Assembly: GCA_003993805.1 (NCBI GenBank) | Contig: RSEF01000002.1 | Coordinates: forward strand, 6,700,868 to 6,764,867 | Direction of reading: 5' to 3' | Source of the DNA: Himantopus leucocephalus | Lineage: Eukaryota; Chordata; Aves; Charadriiformes; Recurvirostridae | DNA: 64,000 nt | Shown: in pieces, positions 35,456-47,333 of the stretch | Layout: every line of letters begins with the position of its first letter | Numbering within the stretch: position 1 is the stretch's first letter | The notes under the pieces: generated by a model | Told to the model about the DNA's origin: nothing | Databases searched by the model: none | What the model saw: the letters and a program-made list of their open reading frames with translations, nothing else | Translations under genes and position numbers: made by a program

Positions 35456-35461
35456 TTTATT
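35456..35461 (-). terminator. RHEB: Candidate proximal RHEB polyadenylation signal
   Basis: AATAAA on the minus strand, 399 bases past the RHEB stop, within an AT-rich 3' UTR. Use of both this and the signal at 34943 would yield short and long mRNAs. Confidence 0.5.
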
Positions 35462-35859
35462 TACAAGTATACATTTAACACAAAGAAACACTGATATCCA
35501 AGCCTAGTTAATAGTAGTGTAACAATATGCATCATTTTGATGATTATTCTAACCAACAAACTACACTGAAAAATTAATGCCAGTAAAATTCTTGGTCATA
35601 ATATTAAGAAATACAATATATAAATTGAAAATATGATTGCTTAAAATTTGAAAATGGAAGTGAAGCCATTTGCACAGGAGTCAGAGTTTAACATAATCTG
35701 AAGGGAAAGGCTCCAAACCAACTGTTTATCTTTCAGGTTAACAGAAGAAAAAAAAAATTAAAAAAAAAAAAAGAAGCATAGTTTATCCTTAAAGATAATG
35801 GGCAGTTTTGCTTCTTCAGGTAGAATGTATTCCCAGTGTTTTCAGGTTTTGCAGTGGAA

Positions 35860-35952
35860 TTACATTACTGAGCATGAAGACTTCCCTTGTGAAGCTGCCC
35901 CATCGATTTTTTCTGCCTCCAAAATTATCCTCTTAAAAACATCAACGGCAGT
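35860..35952 (-). CDS. RHEB: RHEB last coding exon (exon 8), C-terminus with CaaX box
   Basis: The acceptor CTTTGCAG precedes ACT, and the exon runs 30 codons to TAA at 35862-35860. It reads TAVDVFKRIILEAEKIDGAA and then SQGKSSCSVM. This is the alpha-5 helix and hypervariable tail of the small GTPase RHEB. The terminal CSVM is a farnesylation (CaaX) signal that anchors RHEB to lysosomal and ER membranes, where GTP-bound RHEB activates mTORC1; TSC2 is its GTPase-activating protein. The only difference I notice from recalled human RHEB is Ile for Leu at about residue 170. The identification is essentially certain. Confidence 0.97.
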   Translation of the reverse strand, partial: TAVDVFKRIILEAEKIDGAASQGKSSCSVM

Positions 35953-38900
35953 CTGCAAAGAGAGAGCACAAGATTAGTAAGCAAGAAGAAACTGCCCACT
36001 TACTGAAAAAAAAAAAGTTAGCAGTTTTACCGGCTACACCAACAGATAAATGCGTGTCCAACACTGATTCCAAAATCAAAGAGGCAAAATATGGTAATTT
36101 CAGTTTTGAACACAACCTTTTGGATGAAAAGTGTAACCCCCTTCTCCGCAGCAATCCGCGACTATTTTCTCTGTCACTGCAGGGAGGGCAAGTTTAAACT
36201 GAGCCATACTCACAACAGAGCTAATAACTGTAATTGGGCTTTATTTTGTATAGTAAGCTTGTGCTGAGTGACTGACGGCATTGAAGATTTTGATGCTGTG
36301 CTGCTCTAGAGAATAAACCAATTCATTTCCTCTCAGTAATCTTTAAGGTTCTAAGTAATTCCAGAAGGCAGCAGATTTTTCAGTTCTAAACACCGACTTT
36401 GCCACAGCCCAGTACGAGGGTCACTTTAATATTCTTGATTTTCTCATCTTACCTATAGGTAAAACGAGTATTAGACATGGTGCAAGAAAGAACACGGGGA
36501 GAAAACACGAGCCAAACTAGCCACTGTCCAATATTAAGCAGTATCCTTTGATAAAGCCCTTCGGAGAGAAAGGGGGTTTATATTTTAAACAGCTTGAGCT
36601 ATAGGATAGCTGTTGCTAACACGGTCAGGCTCACACAAACATCCTAGCTTACTGTACGGAACATACAGGATTATACAGTTTCTCTGCAAAATCGGGAGCC
36701 ACACAAGCGCTACGGATCCCTTGGCTCCTTCAGAGGGAATGCAGTAAGTACTCTCAGAGTAGGAGTCGCTTGTTCTGCTATCAACTCCGCTTGGTCTACA
36801 CCGAGTCTCCCCCTTCCACGCTGAACGCAGAGCAGTTTGGTGAAAAAGGCTCTCTTCTAGCAAAGCTCCAAGCACCGAAGCGGAGCGCATGGGCTCAGAG
36901 GGGCGATGCTTCCCCAGACACACACATCCTAGCGAGCACAACTTAAAAATCTTGGGATGGAGAGACACAGTTTCCCATGAAAATAAGTTTAAGTGAAGCA
37001 GAGACACTAAGAAAGGATGTCAAACCACTTGAGTGATTCAGCAGATTTTACAGAAGAGTTCGATTATGTGTAGTTAGGGTTTTGGTGGGGTTTTGTTTGT
37101 TTTTAAGGATACTGAAAGATGGGGAGAGTAAGGTGTCTGGGACAACATGAATGCTACTTGTAGTAAATACCTTAAAACTAAGTGAATCCTGAAAATAAGC
37201 GTAAGGGTCTCAAAACTGTACAGTAGCCTCCATCAGAATACGCAGAAACTCCAACTACAACATGCAGCATCTGAAGTAACAGCCTAGAAGTAACTTCAGA
37301 ATAAAACAATCTATACTACAGTCAAGGACAACTCGAAAGTACTTTTCTTCTCATAGTATTTTCAAGTTGAAGATTCACCATACGATCAGTACTTCAGCAT
37401 GTGAATATTCAGCTTGGAAATGGTCTCCTGATCATCGCAGACACGCCATTTTAAGTTTATCTAACCTCTAGCCGCCTGTTTCATGAATTCCAAGCATACG
37501 CTCCTGAAGGAGGAAAGCATATTCATTATATAAAAGCAGGCACGTTATGAAAGACGATAAAGAGGAGGTTTTGTTGGTTTTAATCAGTAGGCTGAAGAGC
37601 ACCCTGTGATTTATGACTGTGTTCTGACCCGACAGATGTTTTTCTGCCTCCACAAGGTATAATTCTTAATTGGATCACTTCCAAATTAATCCCATTGACT
37701 AAAGTAGCCCTAACAATCTTAAAGCAATCTTAACAACGTTAGACTGAATGTTAAAGTTGCCCGTATTTATACCATTTGTGCACAGTACTATCTCTGGAAC
37801 TATTTAAAATACTTCATCAGCTGGAAATAGAGTGTTCCTCCATATAACGAAGTTTCCCTGCAATCCCAACTGACTGACAGAAGTGGCTCATTAGTCCAGT
37901 ACTATACATTTCCGGGGCAAATTAGATTCTAGAATCGTGGTCAGGACTGCGATTGCTTTGCTATCAAACTGATGCCACTAATGAAGAGTTTCCCTTAATC
38001 AAAACTTGGTGATATACTGATTTACAAATACACTCCACCAACGTTTCCCTACTTAGAGCTGACATTTTCAATGGTTTCATTTTAACGCGGAAGTTCTTTA
38101 TACCTCTGCTTCAAAGCATCTATTAAAAACCTCCACAAGTTACTCTGTCAACCAAGAAGCTGTACATTCTGTCAAAAGCGTGCTGTTTGAAATACTAAGA
38201 TGTAGGAGTTCACAGGGCTTGTTAATTCATTTCACAGAAAACATGTATTCACTGAGAAGGTTTCAGCACTGTCCTACAGTTAACACTTAGGAATTTGTAA
38301 TTCAGGCCAAATATGCTGAAGAATTTTAGAATGAGCTTTTAAACAATGCAGAAAGTTGTGTTCTGTGACCAGGAATAAAGAACGCAGCCAGACTTTATAT
38401 GCATTTGTCTCCATATGGCCCAATTACAGAATGTGGGTCACACCGAGCCTACGGAAAGCCATCTGGCTTTCTTCTACCTTTCCCCTCTGAGGAAACAAAA
38501 TAGATGTCAGCCTGGGCAAGGCACGCTGCCTGGAGAGCTCAGCACCGTGCAGGAGACACCAGAGGCTCAACTGCTTCTGCAGATGCGCCCCTTGGTGTGA
38601 GCGGGACAGACAGCTCGGGAGATGCAACTCTCTCTGTGCGAGCGGGGAGTCGGGAACACGCCGCCAGGGGCCAGCGCAGGAAGGTGCGAACACCCAAACC
38701 CAGCCCACAGCCGCTGGAGTCATCCTTTGGTAGACCGTATTTTTCAACTATGCAACTGTTTTACTATTTCAAAGAGGAAACTTTGAAACTTTGAAAGAGG
38801 AAACTCAACTGAAACTTAACTGCTCATACTGATGGTTTATCTTGGCACAGAACTGGGCAAAGGAGCCTGAACAACAGTCAGATAAAGGAAGAGAGGTGTT

Positions 38901-41181
38901 TCCCCCCATCCTTTGACAGCCCAAACACACTCTCCCAGGTAAACACGTCAGACCCCTGGAGAGGGGTCTGAATGACAAACCACTCTGGAGCATTTACTGA
39001 GCACTGCATCCTCGGAACTTGAAGATGAAGTTGCTCTTGAAAAAGAAACAATGCCCAACAATGCTCCGTTTTGGCGAGCAGTAAACTTTTTGCTACTACC
39101 TTGCCCCTTCTAAAACAAGTTTATCTAATGAATTTTTCATAACTGGATGAACACAATTTGGCTGCTCATTACTCCCTCAACTCTTCAAGTAAAAGTTGGC
39201 TCCCAGCTTCAACTGGGTTTAAGACCAATTTGGTTTCTGGTTGTATTTCAAACAGTTACCAATTTATTGTACCGTGATTAAGGTGAAGCACTATACTATT
39301 GCTTAGGAGAAACAAAGTAGGGATTTCCACAAGAAAAGCTCAAAGCTCCTGAAGTTGGCCAAAGCAGTTCAACATATCTGGTAATAATTAAAGCAGCTTG
39401 AGAAGATATGACAATAATAGCCCAGCAGCAATCTAAAAGAGGTCTTTTCCATTAAGTCTCAGAATTGCTTTCTCAAAGCCCAGGGATTTCCCTACATGAC
39501 TGATGTGTTGCTGATATGCAGGCTCCTCCAAAAGTCCTACCAGGCCACCCTTGTCTGGAGGAGCTGATCCATAGACTCAAATGTATTTGACCTCGAGAAC
39601 TCTTGCCAGCCGCTACCATTTATCAACACCGCATCTTTGACCTTTGTCTCTCTCGCCTTCCATCTGTTCAAAGTCATGCCATTTCTGGCATGTGGTATCT
39701 TTTGATAACTCCTGGCAAAATAGGTCTAGTCTGTTGAAGCTGACCTGTAGATCTATTTTAGTTGCCCAATATAGTAGGGCTATGCTCCTAGGACTCTCAC
39801 AGATACTCCAAAAAGGATTTTATTTTTGCCCAAAGCAGGAAGGGAGAAGAGGCAATGCTCTCCCACCCCTTTGTGCAGGAAGAAGGAGCCTTTGCTCTCA
39901 GAACCTGTCCCAGGGAATATCTTCCCTGCTTTCAGCAGTTCCTTGCAAACAGAGCTGTTACAAAGGACAGACCACATAGCTGACTGAGTTTGGTTTAACC
40001 CCTGTAGCAAGGAGACCTATTCTCCTCGCTGCTGCAAACATCATCCCGTACCAAACCGATTTCAGATCAGCATATTAGAAATTGTCATACTTCTGCTCCA
40101 CATCCACCAAATACAGATGGCTAGGTTTCAGAGAGAAAGGATTAACAGACTTCACCCCAGTCAGGAAGGATTGAGCTCTCTGCTGAAGTTCTTAAGCTCT
40201 AAATTCCCAATCCAGTCCAGCTCATCCCTTTAAGCATCAAATTAGCTTTCTGTAAAGCAAACAGTATCTGAAGCAGTTTTGGAAGAAGTTTAGACTTAAT
40301 CTTGATAGGCAAGTTACATTTGCTGTACCAAGCCGCTACAGGTGGTGATTTGTATGAACCTCCAAACAAAAGTGCCGACAGACTTCTTTTTCCAGTAATG
40401 TTGACTTATATAAGGTGAACATTCAGTACCAGGAGAATGACAATACACCCTGTTACTAGGTTCAAAATAAACCCTCCCCCCGCCCCCTCCAAATCAGAGG
40501 CAGTTTCAGAGTAAGAGATGATATCCTGTCTTGAGAGAGGTCTACGTATCAGCTCTTTTGATTCTGTAAAATTAGGATTTGGAGGGAAAAAAACCCCACG
40601 TGAGTTCAGAAGTGCTCCTTGTCTTAACTCATAGGAAGGGATGGATGCTACAATGCCTGGTGTCTCCTGTTCCCCCTACCGCCTCACAGCTCTAGACTCC
40701 ACACTTCGCTCTCAAAGCTCAATCCTGAGATAAGCATTCCTCTGCAACCATTTGCGAGAAGACTAAGGCCAGTTTTGGGCTCCTTCATGCTTTCTTCTGT
40801 GCATCCCAAGCCTCCAAAGGAAGCATGGCAGAGAGCCTGAAAGATGGTCTGTGGGCACCCATCTCAGAAGTGACATTATGATCTCCCAAACTTCACAAAT
40901 TTACCAAGTGCGTTATGTAAAAGGCATGAAGGAGGCATTGTGTTCAAGGACCTGTCTCTAACAACCTGCATTTAAATCCAGAGGGAGAGAATTTACAGCG
41001 ACCTGCGATTGCTATTCTGAAGGATCCTGCTGAAAGGAAGACCTGGTAAGTACACCTTTGACAGCAAGAATGAACACAACTTCTGATTTTTTGTGGGATT
41101 TGTACAGAATTGTACATAATTTTGAGTATTTGACATACAATTGCCATTCCGATCTCCCTGGAGGCTATGAAGTTTGCTATG

Positions 41182-41261
41182 TTATATATATATATATATG
41201 CTGGCAGCATACCGACANCATATATATATATATATGCTGGCAGCATAACTTAATACCGACA
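41182..41261 (+). repeat. (TA)n microsatellite duplicated around a single N
   Basis: A TA-dinucleotide tract followed by GCTGGCAGCAT occurs at 41183-41210 and again at 41220-41246, with N at 41218. Both are followed by ACCGACA, but the second has an extra eight bases before it. It fits two alleles or contig ends joined in series within RHEB intron 7. Confidence 0.85.
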
Positions 41262-42553
41262 GTCTGAGACTAAGGAACAGACACAAATACGTGGCAGTCA
41301 ATGGGACTTTGTTCGTGCGGCAATTTAATATGCAAGACATGCCAACTATCATATAAAGCTTGTTGCTTCTTTGCATAAATATACCCCTATTTTTTTTTTC
41401 TTGAACCGAGAACAATAGAAACTTCAGAAAAGTTATCAGTAAGATATTCTGCTAGATATGAATTGCTACGCTGTTATGCAGTGCGAACATATGCCAAAAG
41501 AAAGAGTACAGGCAATAGCTCTGACTAATCCAGAAGTAATAAGTTGTTTAAAATTGGGGGGGAGAGGGGGCAAATCGGGTGCTTTTAATGGTTTATCCTT
41601 TACATTGTCAATTTAGTTTCCTTTGGTATGCATTTGAAGATCTCCAGCAGTACAGAGAAGATACTGAGAAATTTCATGCTTTCATCGTGCCCAATTTTGA
41701 CAGGGTTAATGAAAATCTTAGCCAGAAAGAAGTACTGATAAACTAACTCCAAGTGTTCCACATCTGGAGAAAAAAAAAAAAAATATCCAAGTTTTTCTTT
41801 CAGGGAAAATTCAACTTTACTTAAGGAACTTGTAGAATTGTTGACAATAGACATCAGACAAAAGCTATTTGTTTTGCTTTTGGGGATGGGGGAGAGGGAA
41901 AGAAAGGGTGCTTAAACAGGTCCTGTCCTAGCTATAGGATCGCCCTTTTGATTGTGCTAATGTTACCAAGGAGGCCAAGGGTCTGATATCCTAGGTTAAA
42001 CACGAGACAGTGTAAGCATTTATTCTGCATAAGGACTAATTTGTTTAAAATAAGCCTGATAGTGTCCTTTTGACCTTATCATATGTCTATATTTTCAAAA
42101 AGCAAAAGCTTTGATGCTGTTGAGACCTATAGGGGGAAAAAAATAGAAAGGGGGGAGAGAGGAAAAAGAAAAAAAAAACGCTCCCCTGCAATGCGCATTA
42201 CTTCCAGCCCAAATCCATTACATTACTTCAAGCCCAAACTAGGAGGCTCTTGTAGCTTAGACACGTAAGGTGTCAAAGTATTATTAACAAATAAGAAGTG
42301 CCAACAAAGTATTATTAACAGCCACAGGGACAAATTCAAATACCAGAACATACTTAGGAGGCATTTTAAAAGAAAGTTAGAGCAACCATGAATAAGGTGT
42401 TATTTAACATTTAATTAAATACTTTCTGTGATAAGAAACCAATTAAGTGTAAATGTGTGCAGGTTATATTGTGTCAGATTGTGCAACTCCACTACGGCTG
42501 TATCACAGCAGAGTCCAACAGTCTCTGCTGTATTCTAACATTTTTCTGTTTGC

Positions 42554-42573
42554 CCCCCGCCCCCCCCCCGCCA
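42554..42573 (-). repeat. C-rich patch, G-quadruplex-prone on the RHEB sense strand
   Basis: The plus strand has C runs of six and ten separated by a single G, so the RHEB pre-mRNA carries long G runs. It lies about 430 bases downstream of exon 7. There is no direct evidence of function. Confidence 0.6.
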
Positions 42574-43001
42574 TGGACCCAGAAAACGATTATTCCCCAC
42601 ATTAGAGAAGCTGAGCCTTGCCTAGCACCTTAAAACGTGAGGTTCGTCCCCTTATACCAACTCCCTCCTCTGCAACCGCAATGACCTCTTATTTAAGGTA
42701 ACTGCAGCAGATCACAGACCCTGTTCCACCCACCACGTGGATTCGAGTTTTAGTTTGTCACTAAGTGTTCTGCTATGTTCAGTGAAGCTTAACTTTCCGT
42801 TCTTCACTTCCTCCTTCCATTTACAGTTGGATGGAAAATCTTGTATACATAAACCTGAATGCAGACAGCCATTTTGTTTCCAACTATCTACACAAAATAT
42901 CTGTAGAGTACAAGCAAATATTTTAGCTTCCTTTATTAAGTGAAACTATGAGTCATTCCATTACACTGCTATTCGAATGAAGTGAATCTCAAATCTGTTA
43001 C

Positions 43002-43083
43002 CTGATTTTCTTTAGCAGAAGATTCCAAGAAAGCCGCATTCCAGGATTCTGCTAAAGCTTTCCCTTCTTCATAGCTGATCACC
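43002..43083 (-). CDS. RHEB: RHEB coding exon 7 (G5 region)
   Basis: The 82-base exon sits between a TTTGGTCAG acceptor and a CAG|GTAACA donor. After one base completing Arg it encodes VISYEEGKALAESWNAAFLE and then SSAKENQ. SSAK is the G5 box that contacts the guanine base of GTP. Exon length, phase and sequence match vertebrate RHEB exactly as I recall it. Confidence 0.97.
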
Positions 43084-43620
43084 CTGACCAAAGGAAAAAA
43101 AAAAAATAATTATGTTTCTTTATAACTTGCAAAAGAATTGGAATTTGATACATCAGGAAAGACCTCAGAGTACTGAAGCACATAAATGCATGTCATAGGA
43201 ATGTTTTGTGAAGTCTGATCCAGAGCATTTGCTTTTGGCTGCAGTCAAATACACTACTGGGCCAGGTAAAACTGCTATGCGTCCCAGAAGAGCACTTGTC
43301 CCAGAGTTTTGCTTTGTTTTCATAATCTGTAGTATCATCTGGTACTTTACAGTTGTGAAATTACTCTTCTGTTACTTGTTTGCAAAAAAAAACCCCAAAG
43401 TGTTAAATGACCGTCCCTGGAACCTTATAGCAAAAGTCAACATTACAACAGAAGTTCATGGCTCCTACTTCACATTCTGGACACAATTCCTTTGCCAGTA
43501 CCTTATTTTAACCTACAATTTGATTTTTAGTTACGGAAAGCCATGAACAAAACTAGCGCATTGCAGCCACAGGAATGCCGGCTGCTGTCTTGCATTTCAC
43601 ACATACTGGAGTTCACATAC
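43084..43620 (-). other. RHEB: RHEB intron 6 (537 bases)
   Basis: Intron between a CG|GTATGT donor and a poly-T-rich TTTTCCTTTGGTCAG acceptor. It splits an Arg codon. No other feature is seen. Confidence 0.9.
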
Positions 43621-43668
43621 CGTTCCATATGCAGGTCTTTTTTATTTCCAACCAGCATAATGGGTATT
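43621..43668 (-). CDS. RHEB: RHEB coding exon 6 (G4 box)
   Basis: This small 48-base exon has acceptor TTTCACAG and donor CG|GTATGT. It completes the Gln codon and encodes IPIMLVGNKKDLHME plus two bases of Arg. NKKD is the G4 motif that gives specificity for guanine. Residues and phases match vertebrate RHEB. Confidence 0.96.
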
Positions 43669-43768
43669 CTGTGAAAGAAAGTTCAGAACTTCAGAACAGT
43701 TACAGTATACTGAACAAAGCACTAGTAACATGCCTGCAATGAAATGAGATGAAAGTGTCACTACTTAC
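43669..43768 (-). other. RHEB: RHEB intron 5 (100 bases)
   Basis: Very short intron with a GTAAGT donor at 43768-43763 and a CACAG acceptor. It splits the Gln codon after KV. Confidence 0.92.
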
Positions 43769-43825
43769 TGGACTTTTCCCACCATATCCAATAACTTGCC
43801 ATGGATAACTTTTATCACTTCAAAA
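43769..43825 (-). CDS. RHEB: RHEB coding exon 5 (alpha-3 helix)
   Basis: The 57-base exon has acceptor TTTGCAG and donor CA|GTAAGT. It completes a Ser codon and encodes FEVIKVIHGKLLDMVGKV plus two bases of Gln. It forms helix alpha-3 and the start of strand beta-5 of the GTPase fold. It reads in phase with exons 4 and 6. Confidence 0.96.
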
Positions 43826-44880
43826 CTGCAAAATAAAGGGATGAAGTCACACATGCACTCCAATGTTTATCCTTAATACCCAATACACAAGCAATTAAAT
43901 GCATATGTAGGTTGCTGTGTTTAAAACTTACTCTATGTATAGTGGCAGAACTACAAAGATGCTGAAAGTCTTACCGATTGGTGTACAACAGACAAAATGG
44001 TCCCAGAAGCAGCGAAGACTAGTCTATGCCTACCATTATAGCCTCCCATATAGCTTACCATCATTTGCAGAAATAAATTACATTACTCAGCACTGATGCA
44101 TCTAACAGAATGACTTAAAAGCCCCTCCCACCTCTCATCTGGTTTGTATCCGCAGGAAGAAATTTAACTGCTTGAGTCCAACAAGCCTGGACGAGCATGT
44201 CAAATTAAAGCAGTTTCAAAGAAAAATTACTCAGTTAAGCACACTCCATCTCGAAAGAATACATTATTTTTAAGAACACTTAGCTCATAGAGAATTCTTT
44301 AGTTTTATTTATGTAAAAGCCAAAAGCCGCCTAAATTCTAATGTTCTATGGGAAGTGAGTAAACTGATCTGCAAGATGGTATCGTAACAGCGGTTATTCA
44401 AATACTTGTTGTCTGTTCACTTACCATGTATGTGAAGTTTGGATGACAGGAGATAAGAAGCAGTACTGTGAGATACCAGGGAGCCAAAAACCTCACTAAC
44501 AAAATCCACTGCATTTGACATTTAGTACTTTTGAGAATAAGCTATAAATGGGGTTGAAGGGCAGATGTTGTGCTCCTCTAATCACATTATGGAAAAAATG
44601 CTGGTACATGAAGCGCACAATTCAGATTTGTTTCAAGAGAGAGGCACAGGCTCACAGATGAGACACACTACCAGAGAACAAAAAAGTGACCGAAACTTTT
44701 CCAGCTTCCAAGGCTGTTCGCTACAGGCAGTGCCTTGACTTGCGCTGCATTTCAATTAGAATTGAAACTCTTAAAAACAGAGCAGCACTCAAACACGCTT
44801 CCAACTCAGACCTCTCAAAGAACTGGTGCCTAAAAACTCTATTCAAGCTATTTGAATCGTTAAAACTTCTCACTTCTGGA

Positions 44881-45083
44881 CCAATAAACGCTACCATATT
44901 TAAGAAGGATTTTCTGTCAAGTCGGACAAATTGACCTACTTCAGTAATAATTTTCAAGATTGAGTAGAACACAATACTTCTNACAATAAATGCTACCATA
45001 TTTAAGAAGGATTTTCTGTCAAGTAGGTCAATTTGTCCGACTTCAGTAATAATTTTCAAGATTGAGTAGAACACAATACTTCT
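44881..45083 (+). repeat. 101-bp direct duplication around a single N, with 23-bp inversion between copies
   Basis: Copy 1 (44881-44981) and copy 2 (44983-45083) are joined by N at 44982. They are nearly identical except that 44919-44941 appears in reverse complement at 45021-45043, bounded by the 4-bp inverted repeat AAGT/ACTT. The single N suggests two alleles or contig ends placed in tandem; the inverted block would then be an allelic microinversion. Confidence 0.92.
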
Positions 45084-45763
45084 CCGAGTTCAGCCAATAG
45101 TTTTAGTACACCCTACCAAGAAACTGAGTTCTTTACAAACAAAAGCGCAACTTAGTCTGTCACAACTTACTATTAGTAACTCAAATATGACACTACAAAT
45201 TACGTAAAATTGTGGAAGCAATGAAAAGACTTCAGGGTTACAAAAAGGTTATGCTGAAAAGGTATTAGGGAAATTCTGGTCTTGAGAACTTGTCTTGGAC
45301 TTTCATTCTTACAATTATTTCAAAAATAAGAGTTAAATGGAGCTTGGTTGTGACAAAGTTGAGAGGCATTGCTACACATAGAACTAACTAGGTGACCCTG
45401 CAAACTGAAAGAAGAAGAAAAATACTACAAAAACAAATCTGCTACAGACCACAAAACTGCTTCTCAGTCTGAAGCAAGAGGAAAGATGTAGCATAGTAGC
45501 CACAGGATAACTGAATCACTAACACAGCACAATCACTGTTTCCTTGCCACTCTTAGGCATGTTTTTCCAGAACAGCCACAAAACACCATGCCACGGCACA
45601 GCACCCTGGAACCTCAGGTGAGGACTCACCAGCGCACAATGCCACAAAGTGTTCTTGTTCAACTTGGGCTCTTCGCTTCCCAATTCTGTGTACCTATCTG
45701 CTTGCCTAGGATAGCTCATGAGCTCAGTTTTTAGTAGAAATACTACAAATAAACAACTGATCT

Positions 45764-45863
45764 NNNNNNNNNNNNNNNNNNNNNNNNNNNNNNNNNNNNN
45801 NNNNNNNNNNNNNNNNNNNNNNNNNNNNNNNNNNNNNNNNNNNNNNNNNNNNNNNNNNNNNNN
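45764..45863. other. Assembly gap (100 N)
   Basis: Exactly 100 unknown bases inside RHEB intron 4. No exon is missing, because exons 4 and 5 on either side join in phase. Confidence 0.99.
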
Positions 45864-47125
45864 AGATTGATCAATCCAAAAAGAGCATCATCACATCAAG
45901 TCACAAAATGGCAAGAGATCTGGAGACCATAAGTAGTCCCTTCCAGTTCTGTCAACCAAATAGGGTTACAGCAAACAGCTCAATGCGTGAAATATAACAA
46001 AAAAATTACTAGCTGTCAGATAAATGTGTTACACAAAATCATGGAACCAAGCAAAATACTAAATTGGAATTTAATTAAGCTGATTTAGAGCAAAAGCCTT
46101 CCAGTAACCTTGCTGCTGAGAGGCTGGGCATATGAAAAATGTAGGGCGCCAGCTTCTACTCAAGTCCCATTTAAACTTCCCACTGAAGGTTAGCAGGGAG
46201 GATGATAATTTTAAAAGGATATTTCTATTAAGTTTTCTGTCAAAGCTCTCACCCCTGCTGGATCAATACTCAGATCAATATACAGACTTTGACAGAAGTC
46301 AAGACAGATGGTGGTTGTAATATAAATGTCTGGGCAAGTCATCTAAGCTAAGTATTGTGGAAGATCTTTCATATTGCCTAAACAGTGTCTTGGTACAGAA
46401 CATAAGGAATTGAACAAGATAGGATCATTGATACTTTGAAATTTAAAGGAAGAACCAAAAACCTTGGAATAAATTGATCGTGACTAAAATACTGATTAAG
46501 AGACTATCTACCTACAGTCTTAACGTGTCTTGTTCTGTTAGTATTTTGACCATAATTTGGTTTCTGTTTTAACTGATTGAATCCTACCACAGAAAACAGA
46601 TTTTCATTTTTTCATTTGTACTGCTAAGCTCAAGACATCACGAGGCAACAACTGGAGTAGCTGAAAAAGAACAAGTCCTTCAGCTGCTAACCAGGGAACA
46701 GCACAAGCTGCCAGAAGCCTCCAAGCGATCTACGTTGATTTTAGTCAGACATTGTTGGCCTCAAAGCACCACTTGACAATGAAAATTTTTCTATTCACTT
46801 CAGGAGTGGAGGATTGTCTACTTAAGGCTGAGAATACTAACTCCTACTTCATGCAAGTTACTCAGCACCAACACTGAATCTTTCATTAAAAAAAAAAGGA
46901 AAAAAGAGAAAAGAGAAGTTATGTAATCTCTAGACGCACATGAAGGTGTAATATATGTTTCATTTCCTCCAGATCACGTGTGCTTGCCCTTCACGACTTC
47001 AGAAAAAAAGGTGAAAACCAAGAACAAAGGACTGGAAAATTTGTTCAACATTCAAGACCTTGCAAGCAACGGAACTTTATAACCAGACCATAACCCTTTC
47101 TTTGAGAAGCACAGAAGAGCCAACA

Positions 47126-47333
47126 GGCAAGTTGCTTTACCTGTATTTTATGATGGTCTACTAAAGAGCACCTGAGACAACCAGTTTTGTTTGATTCAGA
47201 GGAAGAGACATGGAATGCTTCAGCACTCGNGGCAAGTTGCTTTACCTGTATTTTATGATGGTCTACTAAAGAGCCCCTGAGACGACCAGTTTTGTTTCAT
47301 TCAGAGGAAGAGACATGGAATGCTTCAGCACTC
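47126..47333 (+). repeat. 103-bp direct duplication around a single N
   Basis: Copies 47126-47228 and 47231-47333 flank N at 47230 and differ at about three positions (GCACC/GCCCC, GACAAC/GACGAC, TTGATT/TTCATT). The pattern is that of two unmerged alleles. Confidence 0.95.

Larger units (their letters stand above)
35953..43001 (-). other. RHEB: RHEB intron 7 (7.0 kb)
   Basis: Phase-0 intron with a GTAACAG donor at 43001 and a TTGCAG acceptor. It contains several A-rich runs, an (AT)n/N duplication at 41182-41261 and a C-rich quadruplex-prone patch at 42554-42573. No nested gene was recognised. Confidence 0.85.

Noticed and set aside
36585..37007. 140-codon minus-strand frame in RHEB intron 7.
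   Set aside because: It lies in an intron, shows no homology that I recognise and has a chance-level length.
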